Shown here in pieces: positions 40,128 to 49,900 of a stretch of 64,000 bases of DNA (the first letter of the stretch is position 1; every line of letters starts with the position of its first letter). Under the pieces are notes generated by a model. The model had not been told where the DNA came from. It saw nothing but the letters and a program-made list of their open reading frames with translations, and made no database searches. This stretch comes from Microbacterium sp. Marseille-Q6648 (GTDB lineage: Bacteria > Actinomycetota > Actinomycetes > Actinomycetales > Microbacteriaceae): NCBI RefSeq assembly GCF_943181415.1, contig NZ_CALPBZ010000003.1, positions 413,657-477,656 on the forward strand. Reading direction: 5' to 3'. A program made the translations under genes and the position numbers.

Positions 40128-43100
40128 ATGAGCCTCTGGGATTCCCTCGCGGGTGCCGGCGGCGGTTCCGACCGACTGCGCCCCCTGCTCGAGCAGATGA
40201 CCGACACGGTCACGACCTCCACCGAGACCGACGAGTTCGGCACGTGGGACGTCGCCACCGTCCAGCAGAGCATCGCCGGCCTCCCCGGCCTCGACCTCGC
40301 GACCGGCGCGACCGGAGCAACCGGCGCCGGCACAGGCAGCACCGGCTCGTTCCTGGAACTCCGCGACCCGAACATCACCGTCGCCGTCGGGATCCTGCAA
40401 GCCCCGGCATCCGGGTGGCGCGTCATCGTCACCGCACCGCTGGCCGCCCTCAGGATCCCGGGCCTCGTCGGCGCCAAGCTCGACCCGCAGGGCCAGCTCA
40501 TCCCCGACCCCGCCTTCCCCGACGTCGCCTTCGTCGTACCCCAGCTACGGGTGCGCATCATGCAGCTCGGCACCCAGGCCGTCGGCGTGAAGCTCCTCTC
40601 GTCCGCCACGAGCGCCGGCGGCGGCACCGAGGACATCTACGAGTTCGTCCGCATGGAACCGCCCTACGCCCTCGTCGGCCCGGGCTCGACCGTCGGCTTC
40701 GCCTACCGCACCGCCGTCCTCGACCTCTCGGGCAACGCGGCTCCCAGCGGCGTCCCCGGCGACGCGCGCGTGCAGCCCGACGCCTGGCAGGGCCTGTTCC
40801 TGCCCGAAGTGCGCCTGTTCGTCGCCCCCGATGGGCTCGAGGGCATCGCCGTCAGCGCCGGTGTGCGCAACCTCTGGATCGGCGTCGGCGAGCACCGCGG
40901 CATCACCGGCATCTTCGAAGCCGAAGTCGTCAACCGTGGGCAGGCCCCCGCCATCCACGTGCGCTTCCGCGGCATCGGCGGACGCCACGTCGGCGACCCG
41001 GGCACGGGCACCGCGCTGCTGCCCGAGAACTCCGAGATCATCGTCGACACCGCCGGCGGCATCGCGCCGGTCTCGATCACGATCGCCGCCCCCGGCCATG
41101 CCACGGTCGAAGACGACCGCAGCCCCCTCGTCGTCCCCGCCACCGGCACCCTCACCATCACCGTCACCGCCGACGACGCCGGTCCCTCGTCCGCCACCGT
41201 CCGCACCATCACCGTCGCCCGCGACACGGCCACGCCCGCAGGCAGCGCGCCCGGCGGCTCGAGCACCGAGGTGCGCCCCACCCAGCGCGGCACCCATGTG
41301 ATCGTGAAAGAGAGCGAGACCGCGACCCACGTCACCGTCCGCCTCGAACCGCGCCGCAGCGTCACCTGGACCCATGCCGGCGGCACGCACACCGGCGAGA
41401 CCCTGACCGTCCCGGTGCCCGCGGGCGCACCCGTGCAGGTGAGCGCGACGATCCCGGCGGGCGTCGCCCAGACGGCCGGATGCTGGTTCCACTACGACCG
41501 GCCGACGGTGGCGCAGCTGCCTCCGGCACCCTCCCCCGCGCCGACACCACCCCTCTCGCCCGAGGAGCAGGCCCGCGAGAACGCACGCCTGGCGTGGGCC
41601 GACAGCAACGACGACATGCGCGACCGCGCCGCCACCGGACGCAGCACGAGCGCCACCGGCGGGCAGCGCTTCGAGACGGCCATGGCCGCCCGGCTCACCC
41701 AGATCGGCGCCGGGCAGCTCATCACCGTCGACGGCTACGCCTCGCACGAAGACCCCGGCTCCACCGCGCAGGACACCCACAACCTCGCCCTCTCGCGCCG
41801 CCGCATGGAAGCGGCGATGCGCGCCCTCCGCACGGCGGGGTTCACCAACGTGCAGGCCGGCACCCCGCACGGCTCGGGCTTCGCCGACAGCACCGCCACG
41901 ATCCCCGGGCTCATGGACGGCCTCACCCCCCGCCCGGCGAAGAACGCCGCGTACTGGTGGCTCGCCGTCGCCCGCTGGACCCCGTCGCCCGCGACCGAAG
42001 AGATCACCCGCGCCGACATCGTCCGCATCGTGCTGCCGCCCGCGCCCCGCACCGATCCGCGGCCGCCGCAGGCGCAGCGCCCGAACTGCTTCCGCAAGAT
42101 CGGCGTGCGGGTCGAGATCGTCCGCGACACCCTCGTCCGCGCCGAGATCTACGGTGAATTCGACATCGAGACGGCGGTCGAAGCATCCCTCGCCCGTCGC
42201 GGGGAAAGCGCGCTGCGCAGCGGCGGCCGCAACCCCAGCGACGGCATCTGCCTCTTCCTCGTGCGACTGCGCCTGAGCGAGGACCGTGCGGCGTGGGACG
42301 TCACCGCCGAGTTCCGCGCCGCCGAAGCCGACCGCGACGGACTGGCGCTCATGACCGACGACGAGGCCGACCCGAACGTCCTCAACATCCTCGGCGCCCT
42401 CGCCGTCATGGCGCCGCTCACCGCGAGCGCGACCGAGCTCTCGCCCGCCGCCGGCGCCATCGTCGCCCTCGGCAGCGTCGCCCTCGGCGCCAGCGACGTG
42501 CTGCACACCCACGCCCTCATGCTCCGCGGCGGCGAACTCGTCGTCTCGCGCGGCGTGCTCGGCCCCGACGGCATCACGGCCGCGTCGGACCGGGGCGTGC
42601 AGATCAGCATCCTGCTCGACCTCGAGATCGCCTTCAGCTTCGACCTCGAACTCGTCCGCGTCGATCCGGCGAACCCCATCACCGCGCGCTACAAGGCGAT
42701 CGGCGTCCGGTCGCAATGGGGCACGGATGCCGCACCCGGCGGCGTGGAGTACGTGCCGCTCCCCGTCTTCGACCCGAGCCGCGGATACAGCCTCGACGTT
42801 CCCACCGGCGCGCTCACCGCCACACCGCCGCTCGACGAGATCCTGCGGATCCTCGGCTTCCGCGTGAGCCGCGACAACCCCACCTACCTCGAGGTGGAGG
42901 TCGGACTCGGAGTCGACCTCGGCATCGTCACGGTCGACGCCGTGCGCGTGCGGGTGCGTCTGGACGGGCCGCCGCTGGACCTGCAGCTGACGAAGCTGCG
43001 CGCCAGCATCGAGATCCCCGGCACGCTGCACGGCTCGGGGTCGCTGGAGTTCACCGAGTTCGGCTTCAAGGGCGCCTTCGACCTCACCGTCACGCCGGTA

Positions 43101-46100
43101 AACATCCGCGTCGCGGCGGTGCTCGCCGTCGAACGCGACCCCGCGCGAGGCGTCACCGGTGTCCTCGTCGGCGGCCGCGTCGAGTTCCCCGTGCCGATCC
43201 TGCTCGGCAACTCCGGCCTCGGCATCTACGGCTTCATGGGCGGCATCGGCGTCAACTACCGGCGCGACGAGTCGCCCTACGCCGGCTCGCTCACCCCGGC
43301 GCTGGACTGGGTCATGGACCAGTACCCCCGCACCGGGCAGGTCATGGCCCCCGAGGGCTGGACCCTCGAACCCGGCGCGTTCGCGTTCGCCGCGGGCATC
43401 GCCGTCGGGACCGTCGACGCCGGGTTCACCGTCCACCTCGACGGCATCGTCGTGATCGAGGTCCCCGGCCCGCGGCTGCTCCTCATCATGAAGGCCGACG
43501 TGCTGAGCCTGCCGCCGGTGTTCGGCAGCGACCAGACCGCCACCTTCTTCGCGGTGCTGGACATCGACTTCGGGCGGGGCAGCATCCTGATCGGCATCGT
43601 CGCCGCCTACGAGATCACGAACATCCTCAAGGTGCGCGTGCCGGTGACGGCCAGCTTCGAGACCGCGAACCCCGAGAACTGGTTCGTCGACCTCGGCCGC
43701 TTCCCGCAGGCCGAGCGGGTGAGCGTGAGCGTGCTCGATGTGATCAGCGGCAGCGGCTACCTCATGGTCCACGGCAACGGCATCACCCTCGCCACCGACC
43801 CGGTACTCACGGTGCCGTCGGGCTTCGCCGTCGCCACCGGCTTCCATCTGCAGGCCGTCCTCATGGGCAGCAAGTCCATCGGGCTCTACCTCGAGGTCGC
43901 GGCGGGGTTCGACGCGATCCTGGGGCTCGACCCCTTCTACCTCGGCGGCATCATCTACGTCCGCGGCGAGCTGCGGCTGTGGATCATCAGCATCTCGGCG
44001 AGCGCCACGCTCATCGTGCAGGTCGGCACCCGGCAGAACCCCGACGGCTCGACCACACAGGAACCGTACGTGCACGGCGAGGTCTGCGGCAGCGTCGACT
44101 TCTTCTTCTTCTCGGTCAAGGGCTGCGTGAGCCTCACGATCGGCGAACCGCCCACCCCGACGCCGAAGCCCCGCGCGCTCGTGGCCGGCGTCTCGCTCAT
44201 CTCGCGCACCCCCGCCAAGGTCGAGGGCACCGGCGCCGGGGCGCCGATCGACGGCAAGCTCGGGGATGCCGCCACGGCGGGCACCGCCGAACCCGTACCC
44301 GTCGTGCCGATCGACGCGATCCCGATCATCGCCTTCCACACCGCGCCGCACATGGACGGCGCCGCCGGCGGGGCCGAGGTCGAGATCCTCGGGGCTGCAC
44401 CGGTGAACCTGCCACCGGCAGGACCCAACTTCTGGACGCGCGTCGGCGACCGCTGGTGGCGCTACCGCGTCAACGCGATCGCCCTCACCGGCGGAATCGG
44501 CGCCGGCGACGCCCCCAGCACATGGCTGACGCCGCCGGCGACCGCCGGCCCGCACGCCGGACCCTCGCTCGCCCTTCTGGACTGGCAGCCCACCGCCACC
44601 CCGACCGCGGTGCCGTACGGCGAGAACCTCGTCGAGACCGTCCGCCACCAGTACGGCACGGTGTGCGCGCAGGGCGCCCCGCCGGCGCGCGTGCTGTGGA
44701 CCTTCGACGACTGCCCGAACGGCCCGAGCGACACCGGGTGGCGCCTGACCGGCGTGCTGTGGCCCGACCCGCCCGGAGCCGTCCGCGGCCAGCCCGCCGA
44801 CGCCCGCGTGCACGTGGTCGAACTGTGGCGCATCGATCCGGTGACGGACCTGACACAGGGCACGACCCCCGCGATCGTCATCGGCGATCAGGCCGCGTGC
44901 TTCGATCCGCACGCCGACCCCGTCGACCCGCACGACCCGTTCGCGCGGTGGGATCAGCTGGCCCCCGCGACCTTCAGCGCCGGCGCGCTCGAGGGCGGCG
45001 TCTCGCTCGCCGAGGCCACCGCGTACCTCGACGGCGGCGGCTCGCTGCACGACCTCGCCGCTGCCGCGCAGAGCGCCGGATGGGAGCCCGACCCGATCCC
45101 GCCCAAAGGCACGACGACGTCGAAGGCCCGCCGCGGTCTCTGCCACGGCGCGGTGCTGCGCTCCCCCGTCCGCGACGTCGACCAGCCGGCGCCCGCGGGC
45201 AGCCCCGACGACCAGGAGCGCGTGAAGATCGCGTGGGAGGCCTCGGGCTTCCGCCCGCACGAGCTCGGCGACGCGGTCGCCTTCATCCGCGAGGACGACA
45301 CGTTCACCGCCTTCCACGTCCTGCTGCTCGTGGACGAGCGCGGCCTCAACGGGCGCGTCGTGATCCGGTGCGAGACCGCCGACGGCACCGTCCTGGACGA
45401 GCGCCCGGTCGACGGCGCCGACATGCTGGGCGGCGCGCACCGGCTTCCCGACGAGTGGGTCGATCCGGCGCAGCCCTGGGCCGACGAGGTGTGGCGCGCG
45501 GGCGTCATCGCCGGCCGGCTGCGCCGCGACGACCGCGGAGTGCTGCTGGCGGCGTTCGTGCCCTTCAAGCACGTTCCTGACGGCACCGCCCGCATCGTCA
45601 TCGGCAACCGCCGCGAGGACCCGTTCAAGGACCCCGCCACCGCCTTCTACGTCGTCGCGGCCACGGGATCCTTCGCCAGCGAGACCCTCCGCTACGAGTG
45701 GGACGAGACCAGCATCCACCGCGGCCGCACCGCGCTGTCGAACGCGCTGTCGAAGGGCGCCGACGATGTCGCCCTGCTGCGACCGAACCAGGAGTACGCG
45801 CTGTCGGTCACGTGGGAGGCGACGTCGAAGGAAGGCGATGACCAACCGGATGCCGCCGACGACGGCGACGGCTGGACCACGGTCGCCACCCCGCAGACCT
45901 ACCGGTTCCGCACGCAGGCGACCGCTCCGATCGACCTCGACCCGTGGATCACCAGCACCGCGCCCAGCATGGACGAGACGGGTGTCTTCACCCGCGAGCG
46001 GGTGCGGATCGTCTTCGCCACCCAGCGGGTCACCGGACTGTTCGACGCCTACGGTCGGGAGCTGCGCGTGACCGTGCGCGCGGCATCCGGTCATCACCCC

Positions 46101-46988
46101 GCTCCCCCCGGCGGCGGGGATCCGGCGACGGGGTTCGTGCTGCCGGTCGACCCCGACGGCGTGCTGACGACCCTCGAGTCGGCGGAGGGGGTGCTGAAGC
46201 CGTGGCACACCGCCGTGCTGGAGGTGATCGGCGAAGAGGGGCTGACGTGCGTCAACGTCGACGAGGACGGCAGCGAGGTCTACACGCTCACCGTCGCGTA
46301 CGACTTCGAGCCGCTCACCGACTACCTCGTCGACGTCCACAGTGTCGTCAAGACCACCGGCGCCGACCCGATCCTCGTGCACCGCGTCGGGTTCACCACG
46401 TCGCGGTTCCGCGACGCCGCCGACCTCGCCGCCCTCACCGGCGGCGCGTCCGTCGAGCACCGGGCGGTCGCCGATCTGACGGCGATCCTGGCACTTGCCG
46501 ACCAGCCCACCGGCGCCGCCGTCGACGACGCGCTGCAGCAGGCGGGACTCGGCGTCGAACCGGTGCCCCCGTGGCCGCGCACTCGGGTGCTGTGGAGCAC
46601 CGCCGCCGTGCCGCAGCCGCTCGCGGTGGTCATCGAGTGCAGCGAGCCGATGTGGCGCACCCGCACCGTGCCGACCTGGATCACCGCGCCGCCCGACGCC
46701 CCCGACCCGAGCCACGGGTACTGGGCGGGTCGACCCGGCGAATGGCTGGTGCTCCGGGCGGATGCCGCACCCCCGGCATCCGGGGATCTGCCGCGGGCGA
46801 CGGTGCAGCGCATCATCCGCGGACCCGGCGGCACGAGAGCCATCGCGATCCTCGGACCCGCCGCACGCGGCTGCGAGGCCCGGTTCGCCCTCGTGCACCG
46901 GGACGTCATGCCGACGAGCGTGGCCGAGACGCCGACGACCGCCCTGCGGGTGGATCTGCAGCGGGCGCCATGGGAGGTGGAGGACTGA
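40128..46988 (+). CDS. Giant 2286-residue protein with OmpA-like and DUF6603-like regions
   Basis: No signal peptide or transmembrane helix is evident. Order seen: an N-terminal unknown region with an ATGATGATGAGTGSTGS linker near residue 62; Ig-like beta stretches (residues 300-460). An OmpA-like segment lies at about 520-615 (QLITVDGYASHEDPGSTAQD, NLALSRRRMEAAMRALRTAG, AAYWWLAVARW). A long beta-rich core at about 870-1345 (LEVEVGLGVDLGIVTVDAVR, LGNSGLGIYGFMGGIGVNYR, HGEVCGSVDFFFFSVKGCVS) resembles DUF6603 proteins. The C-terminal part ends in Ig-like segments near 1940-2100 (APSMDETGVFTRERVRIVFA). The strand-after-strand pattern suggests an elongated fibre or barrel-like body. It overlaps the next gene by one base, so they are coupled. 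Function unknown; the DUF6603 resemblance is by eye. Confidence 0.85.
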   Translation: MSLWDSLAGAGGGSDRLRPLLEQMTDTVTTSTETDEFGTWDVATVQQSIAGLPGLDLATGATGATGAGTGSTGSFLELRDPNITVAVGILQAPASGWRVIVTAPLAALRIPGLVGAKLDPQGQLIPDPAFPDVAFVVPQLRVRIMQLGTQAVGVKLLSSATSAGGGTEDIYEFVRMEPPYALVGPGSTVGFAYRTAVLDLSGNAAPSGVPGDARVQPDAWQGLFLPEVRLFVAPDGLEGIAVSAGVRNLWIGVGEHRGITGIFEAEVVNRGQAPAIHVRFRGIGGRHVGDPGTGTALLPENSEIIVDTAGGIAPVSITIAAPGHATVEDDRSPLVVPATGTLTITVTADDAGPSSATVRTITVARDTATPAGSAPGGSSTEVRPTQRGTHVIVKESETATHVTVRLEPRRSVTWTHAGGTHTGETLTVPVPAGAPVQVSATIPAGVAQTAGCWFHYDRPTVAQLPPAPSPAPTPPLSPEEQARENARLAWADSNDDMRDRAATGRSTSATGGQRFETAMAARLTQIGAGQLITVDGYASHEDPGSTAQDTHNLALSRRRMEAAMRALRTAGFTNVQAGTPHGSGFADSTATIPGLMDGLTPRPAKNAAYWWLAVARWTPSPATEEITRADIVRIVLPPAPRTDPRPPQAQRPNCFRKIGVRVEIVRDTLVRAEIYGEFDIETAVEASLARRGESALRSGGRNPSDGICLFLVRLRLSEDRAAWDVTAEFRAAEADRDGLALMTDDEADPNVLNILGALAVMAPLTASATELSPAAGAIVALGSVALGASDVLHTHALMLRGGELVVSRGVLGPDGITAASDRGVQISILLDLEIAFSFDLELVRVDPANPITARYKAIGVRSQWGTDAAPGGVEYVPLPVFDPSRGYSLDVPTGALTATPPLDEILRILGFRVSRDNPTYLEVEVGLGVDLGIVTVDAVRVRVRLDGPPLDLQLTKLRASIEIPGTLHGSGSLEFTEFGFKGAFDLTVTPVNIRVAAVLAVERDPARGVTGVLVGGRVEFPVPILLGNSGLGIYGFMGGIGVNYRRDESPYAGSLTPALDWVMDQYPRTGQVMAPEGWTLEPGAFAFAAGIAVGTVDAGFTVHLDGIVVIEVPGPRLLLIMKADVLSLPPVFGSDQTATFFAVLDIDFGRGSILIGIVAAYEITNILKVRVPVTASFETANPENWFVDLGRFPQAERVSVSVLDVISGSGYLMVHGNGITLATDPVLTVPSGFAVATGFHLQAVLMGSKSIGLYLEVAAGFDAILGLDPFYLGGIIYVRGELRLWIISISASATLIVQVGTRQNPDGSTTQEPYVHGEVCGSVDFFFFSVKGCVSLTIGEPPTPTPKPRALVAGVSLISRTPAKVEGTGAGAPIDGKLGDAATAGTAEPVPVVPIDAIPIIAFHTAPHMDGAAGGAEVEILGAAPVNLPPAGPNFWTRVGDRWWRYRVNAIALTGGIGAGDAPSTWLTPPATAGPHAGPSLALLDWQPTATPTAVPYGENLVETVRHQYGTVCAQGAPPARVLWTFDDCPNGPSDTGWRLTGVLWPDPPGAVRGQPADARVHVVELWRIDPVTDLTQGTTPAIVIGDQAACFDPHADPVDPHDPFARWDQLAPATFSAGALEGGVSLAEATAYLDGGGSLHDLAAAAQSAGWEPDPIPPKGTTTSKARRGLCHGAVLRSPVRDVDQPAPAGSPDDQERVKIAWEASGFRPHELGDAVAFIREDDTFTAFHVLLLVDERGLNGRVVIRCETADGTVLDERPVDGADMLGGAHRLPDEWVDPAQPWADEVWRAGVIAGRLRRDDRGVLLAAFVPFKHVPDGTARIVIGNRREDPFKDPATAFYVVAATGSFASETLRYEWDETSIHRGRTALSNALSKGADDVALLRPNQEYALSVTWEATSKEGDDQPDAADDGDGWTTVATPQTYRFRTQATAPIDLDPWITSTAPSMDETGVFTRERVRIVFATQRVTGLFDAYGRELRVTVRAASGHHPAPPGGGDPATGFVLPVDPDGVLTTLESAEGVLKPWHTAVLEVIGEEGLTCVNVDEDGSEVYTLTVAYDFEPLTDYLVDVHSVVKTTGADPILVHRVGFTTSRFRDAADLAALTGGASVEHRAVADLTAILALADQPTGAAVDDALQQAGLGVEPVPPWPRTRVLWSTAAVPQPLAVVIECSEPMWRTRTVPTWITAPPDAPDPSHGYWAGRPGEWLVLRADAAPPASGDLPRATVQRIIRGPGGTRAIAILGPAARGCEARFALVHRDVMPTSVAETPTTALRVDLQRAPWEVED

Positions 46989-49900
46989 TGGTACGCATCG
47001 CCGATCCTTTCCGGCTGCGGGCCGAGGCGGTCGAGATCGACTGGACGTCGGTGGCTCGGGCGCGCGCGCAGCTGCTGGGCGAGAAGGTGGACTGGGAGCG
47101 GCTGAAGCGCCGTTCCATGGACGTGCGGCTGCTGTGGGCGTGCTCGGCCGAGCTGGGCGTGCCGCACGAGCCGTTCCTGGTGTGGCGGCGGGCGGTCGGG
47201 CGGTCGAAGGCCTCACCGGTCGACGCCGTCGACTCGCCGCATCCCGACGGCGTGCGCCTGGACTGGGGCGGCACCGTCGCGGGGCAGGTCGTGGTGGGCG
47301 CGACACCGCTGGACGCCGGACGCCCCGTGGGCCTGTTCGTCTACCGCGTGGGGCGCGACGGCGTGGTCGGCGCCGTCGGCGCGACCACCGCGCGCTCGAC
47401 CGGCGGGCCGGTGCGCCTGGAGGTGCGCACGAGCGGAGCGACGTGGGCCGTGCTCGTCAACGCCCACTCGCCGCACGTGAGCATCACCACCCTGCACGAC
47501 ATCGTCAACGCCAAGGACTGGGAGCCGTTGGAGTACGTCGGCCTGCCGATCGACCAGCCGTGGGCGGGCGCCCACTACGACCCGCGCGAGCAGGGACCCG
47601 TCGACGCCCCGCGCCCCCCGTTCGACGCCGCCCTGCATCGCCTCACGCGCGGCGCCCCGCCCCTCGGCTGGGACGCCCTCACCCCCGGCGGGCTGCAGGC
47701 GCCGCCGTGGGAGGAGCCCGACCCCGTCGCCCTCGTGGAGGAGCTGCGGAAGTTCGTGCTGCCGGCCGTGGAGCCGCTCTACGACGCTGCGCTGCCGGAG
47801 TTCGCGCAAATGCAGACCGAGGCCTGGACCTCGACGACGTCGCCGCACGTGCCGGGAGCCGCACGCACCTCGTCGCTGCAGACCCGCACCGATCCCCGGC
47901 CGTGGGCGGTGCTCGGCCTCACCGCGCAGGTCGACCCGTTCCTGAACCTCGCCACCGGCTTCGGCGCCGTCTACACCAGCGAGGGCTTCGACGACGAGCA
48001 GGTGCAGATCGGCGGCGACGAACTGCTCGTCACCGCCGCCTACCGCAACACGCTCGGCCCCGGCGAGCAGGTCGTCGAGGGCCAGCCGCTGCCCGCGGGC
48101 GCCGGACCGGCGGAGTACGCGGCCTACGCGCCCCGCGGCGCCTCGCTCGCGCAGATCCCCGCACCCATGCAGCTGACGGCGACGCGCGCGGGCATTGTGG
48201 AACCGCGGGTTCCCGACGCCGCGTTCGGCGAGAGCATCCGCCTGTCGTATCGCCGCACGCTCACCTCGGCGATGCTCGGCACGCCCACCCAGCAGGCCGC
48301 CGCCGTCGACGAGACCGGTTCGGGTGCGGCATCCGCGATCATCGAACGCCGCGACCCGCAGGGGTGGCGCACCGTCGCCGTCTCGCCCGACGCACCGCAG
48401 GGCCAGCCGGGATTCGACCGGGCGTCGCTCATGCACGCCCCCGTCGAGATCCCGATCGGCAGCGGCGGCCGCAACGCCCGCTACGCCCTCGCCGTCGCCG
48501 ACGTGTTCGGGGTGTGGTCGCCGTGGCGGGATGCCGCGTACAGCGGCGGCGAGCCCGCGCCCGAGCTGCCGGCCATCGTCTCGGCGAGCCTGGAGACCCG
48601 CTACGCCGGGTCGACCGCCGCCCCCACGACGCTCGTCGTGGACGTCGCGTGCGAATGGGTGGAGCGACGCCCGTCCCGCATCGACGTGCGCGCGGTGTTC
48701 CACCCCGTGACTCCCGCTCCCGCCAGCCCGTTCGCCCTGTCGCCGACCGGCGCCGTGCCGAGCGGATGCTTCGACCGCGACCTCGCCGTGACGTTCGCCG
48801 GCGACACCCCGACCGGGGTGGGGTGCACGGTCGTCGAGCTCAACCAGGAGGGCACCGCCCCTCTCGGCGGCGCTGCGCGGGACGAGGGAGCCCGCCGCTA
48901 CCGGCTCACCGCCACCGTGCCGACCCTGGACTTCGCCACGGTGCGGCGCTGGGGCGTGGCGCTGTGGGCGTCGCGGGGACTGCGGGTCGGGCCGACGCCG
49001 ACGCCGTTCGGCGCGCGCACCGACGTGCAGGCGGCAAGTCCCGTGCCGGTGCACCCGCTGCCGCCGCCGCAGCCGCCGGGCGTGCCGCTGGCGAGCCTGC
49101 CCGACGCGGGCGGTTCGGCCCACGCCGCCGTGACGTGGAGCCTAGCCGCCGGCGCCGATGCGCGCACCGCCGTGGTGTGGGAGTGCGCCGAGACCGCGAT
49201 GCGGCAGACGGCGGGCCTGCCCGCCCGCGCCGACGCCGCCGACACCCCGTCCGACCGGCTGGTCGCCCTGCGCGCGGCATACGACGGGCTGAGCGCCGAC
49301 CGGCAGCGAGGCGCGTTCCGGCGGATCGCCGAAGTCGTCGCGGCGGCGCGGACCACCGACGTCGCGCTGCCGCGCGGCTCGACCGACATCCACCTGTTCG
49401 CCGTGACCATCGTCTCGTCGACGGCGATCGAGTCGCCCTGGCCGCAGGGCCCCGTGCCGCACGAGCACTTGCGAGCCGTGATCGCGCCACGCCTCGTGCG
49501 ACCCGAGCCCCCCGGCATCCGCTCGGCACCCGTCGCCGCCGGCGGCGGTGTCGAGGTGCGACTGCGGGTGCAGACCTCGAGCGCCGTGCCGGTGCAGCGC
49601 TTCCGGCTGCTGCGCACCCGCAGCGACCGCGCGGCTCTGCGCACCGACACCATGGGACCCGCGTTCGCCGAGCCGCTCGCCACGGCCATGACCGCCTCAG
49701 GCGGGGGACCCGCGGTGGATGCCGTGACGGGGCACCCGCTGTACGAGGCGACGTGGCAGGGCGCCCTGCCCGCCGGCTGGCTGCCGTGGCTCGTCCGTGC
49801 CGTCGCCGTGCCGCAGGCCGTCGACCCGCAGCGCGCCGTGAGGGGACTCGAGTCCGGGCCGTCGGACATCGTGCGGGTGGACGCGGTGCCCTCGGGCCCG

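Noticed and set aside
42293-45580. A 1095-codon plus-strand frame inside the first giant gene
   Set aside because: Its translation is Arg/Pro/His low-complexity sequence typical of the +1 frame of a GC-rich gene, with no start signal.
45944-46987. N-terminal extension of the second giant protein by 348 codons
   Set aside because: It would overlap the first giant gene for over a kilobase and reads as low-complexity Arg-rich sequence. The ATG at 46988 has a good ribosome site and a stop/start overlap.
40545-47306. A 2253-codon open frame antisense to the giant genes
   Set aside because: It mirrors the codon phase of the sense gene. In DNA with extreme third-position G/C, the complementary frame rarely meets a stop. 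The translation is Arg/Gly/Asp/His-rich with no family-like segments, while the sense frame has clear domains and a ribosome site.
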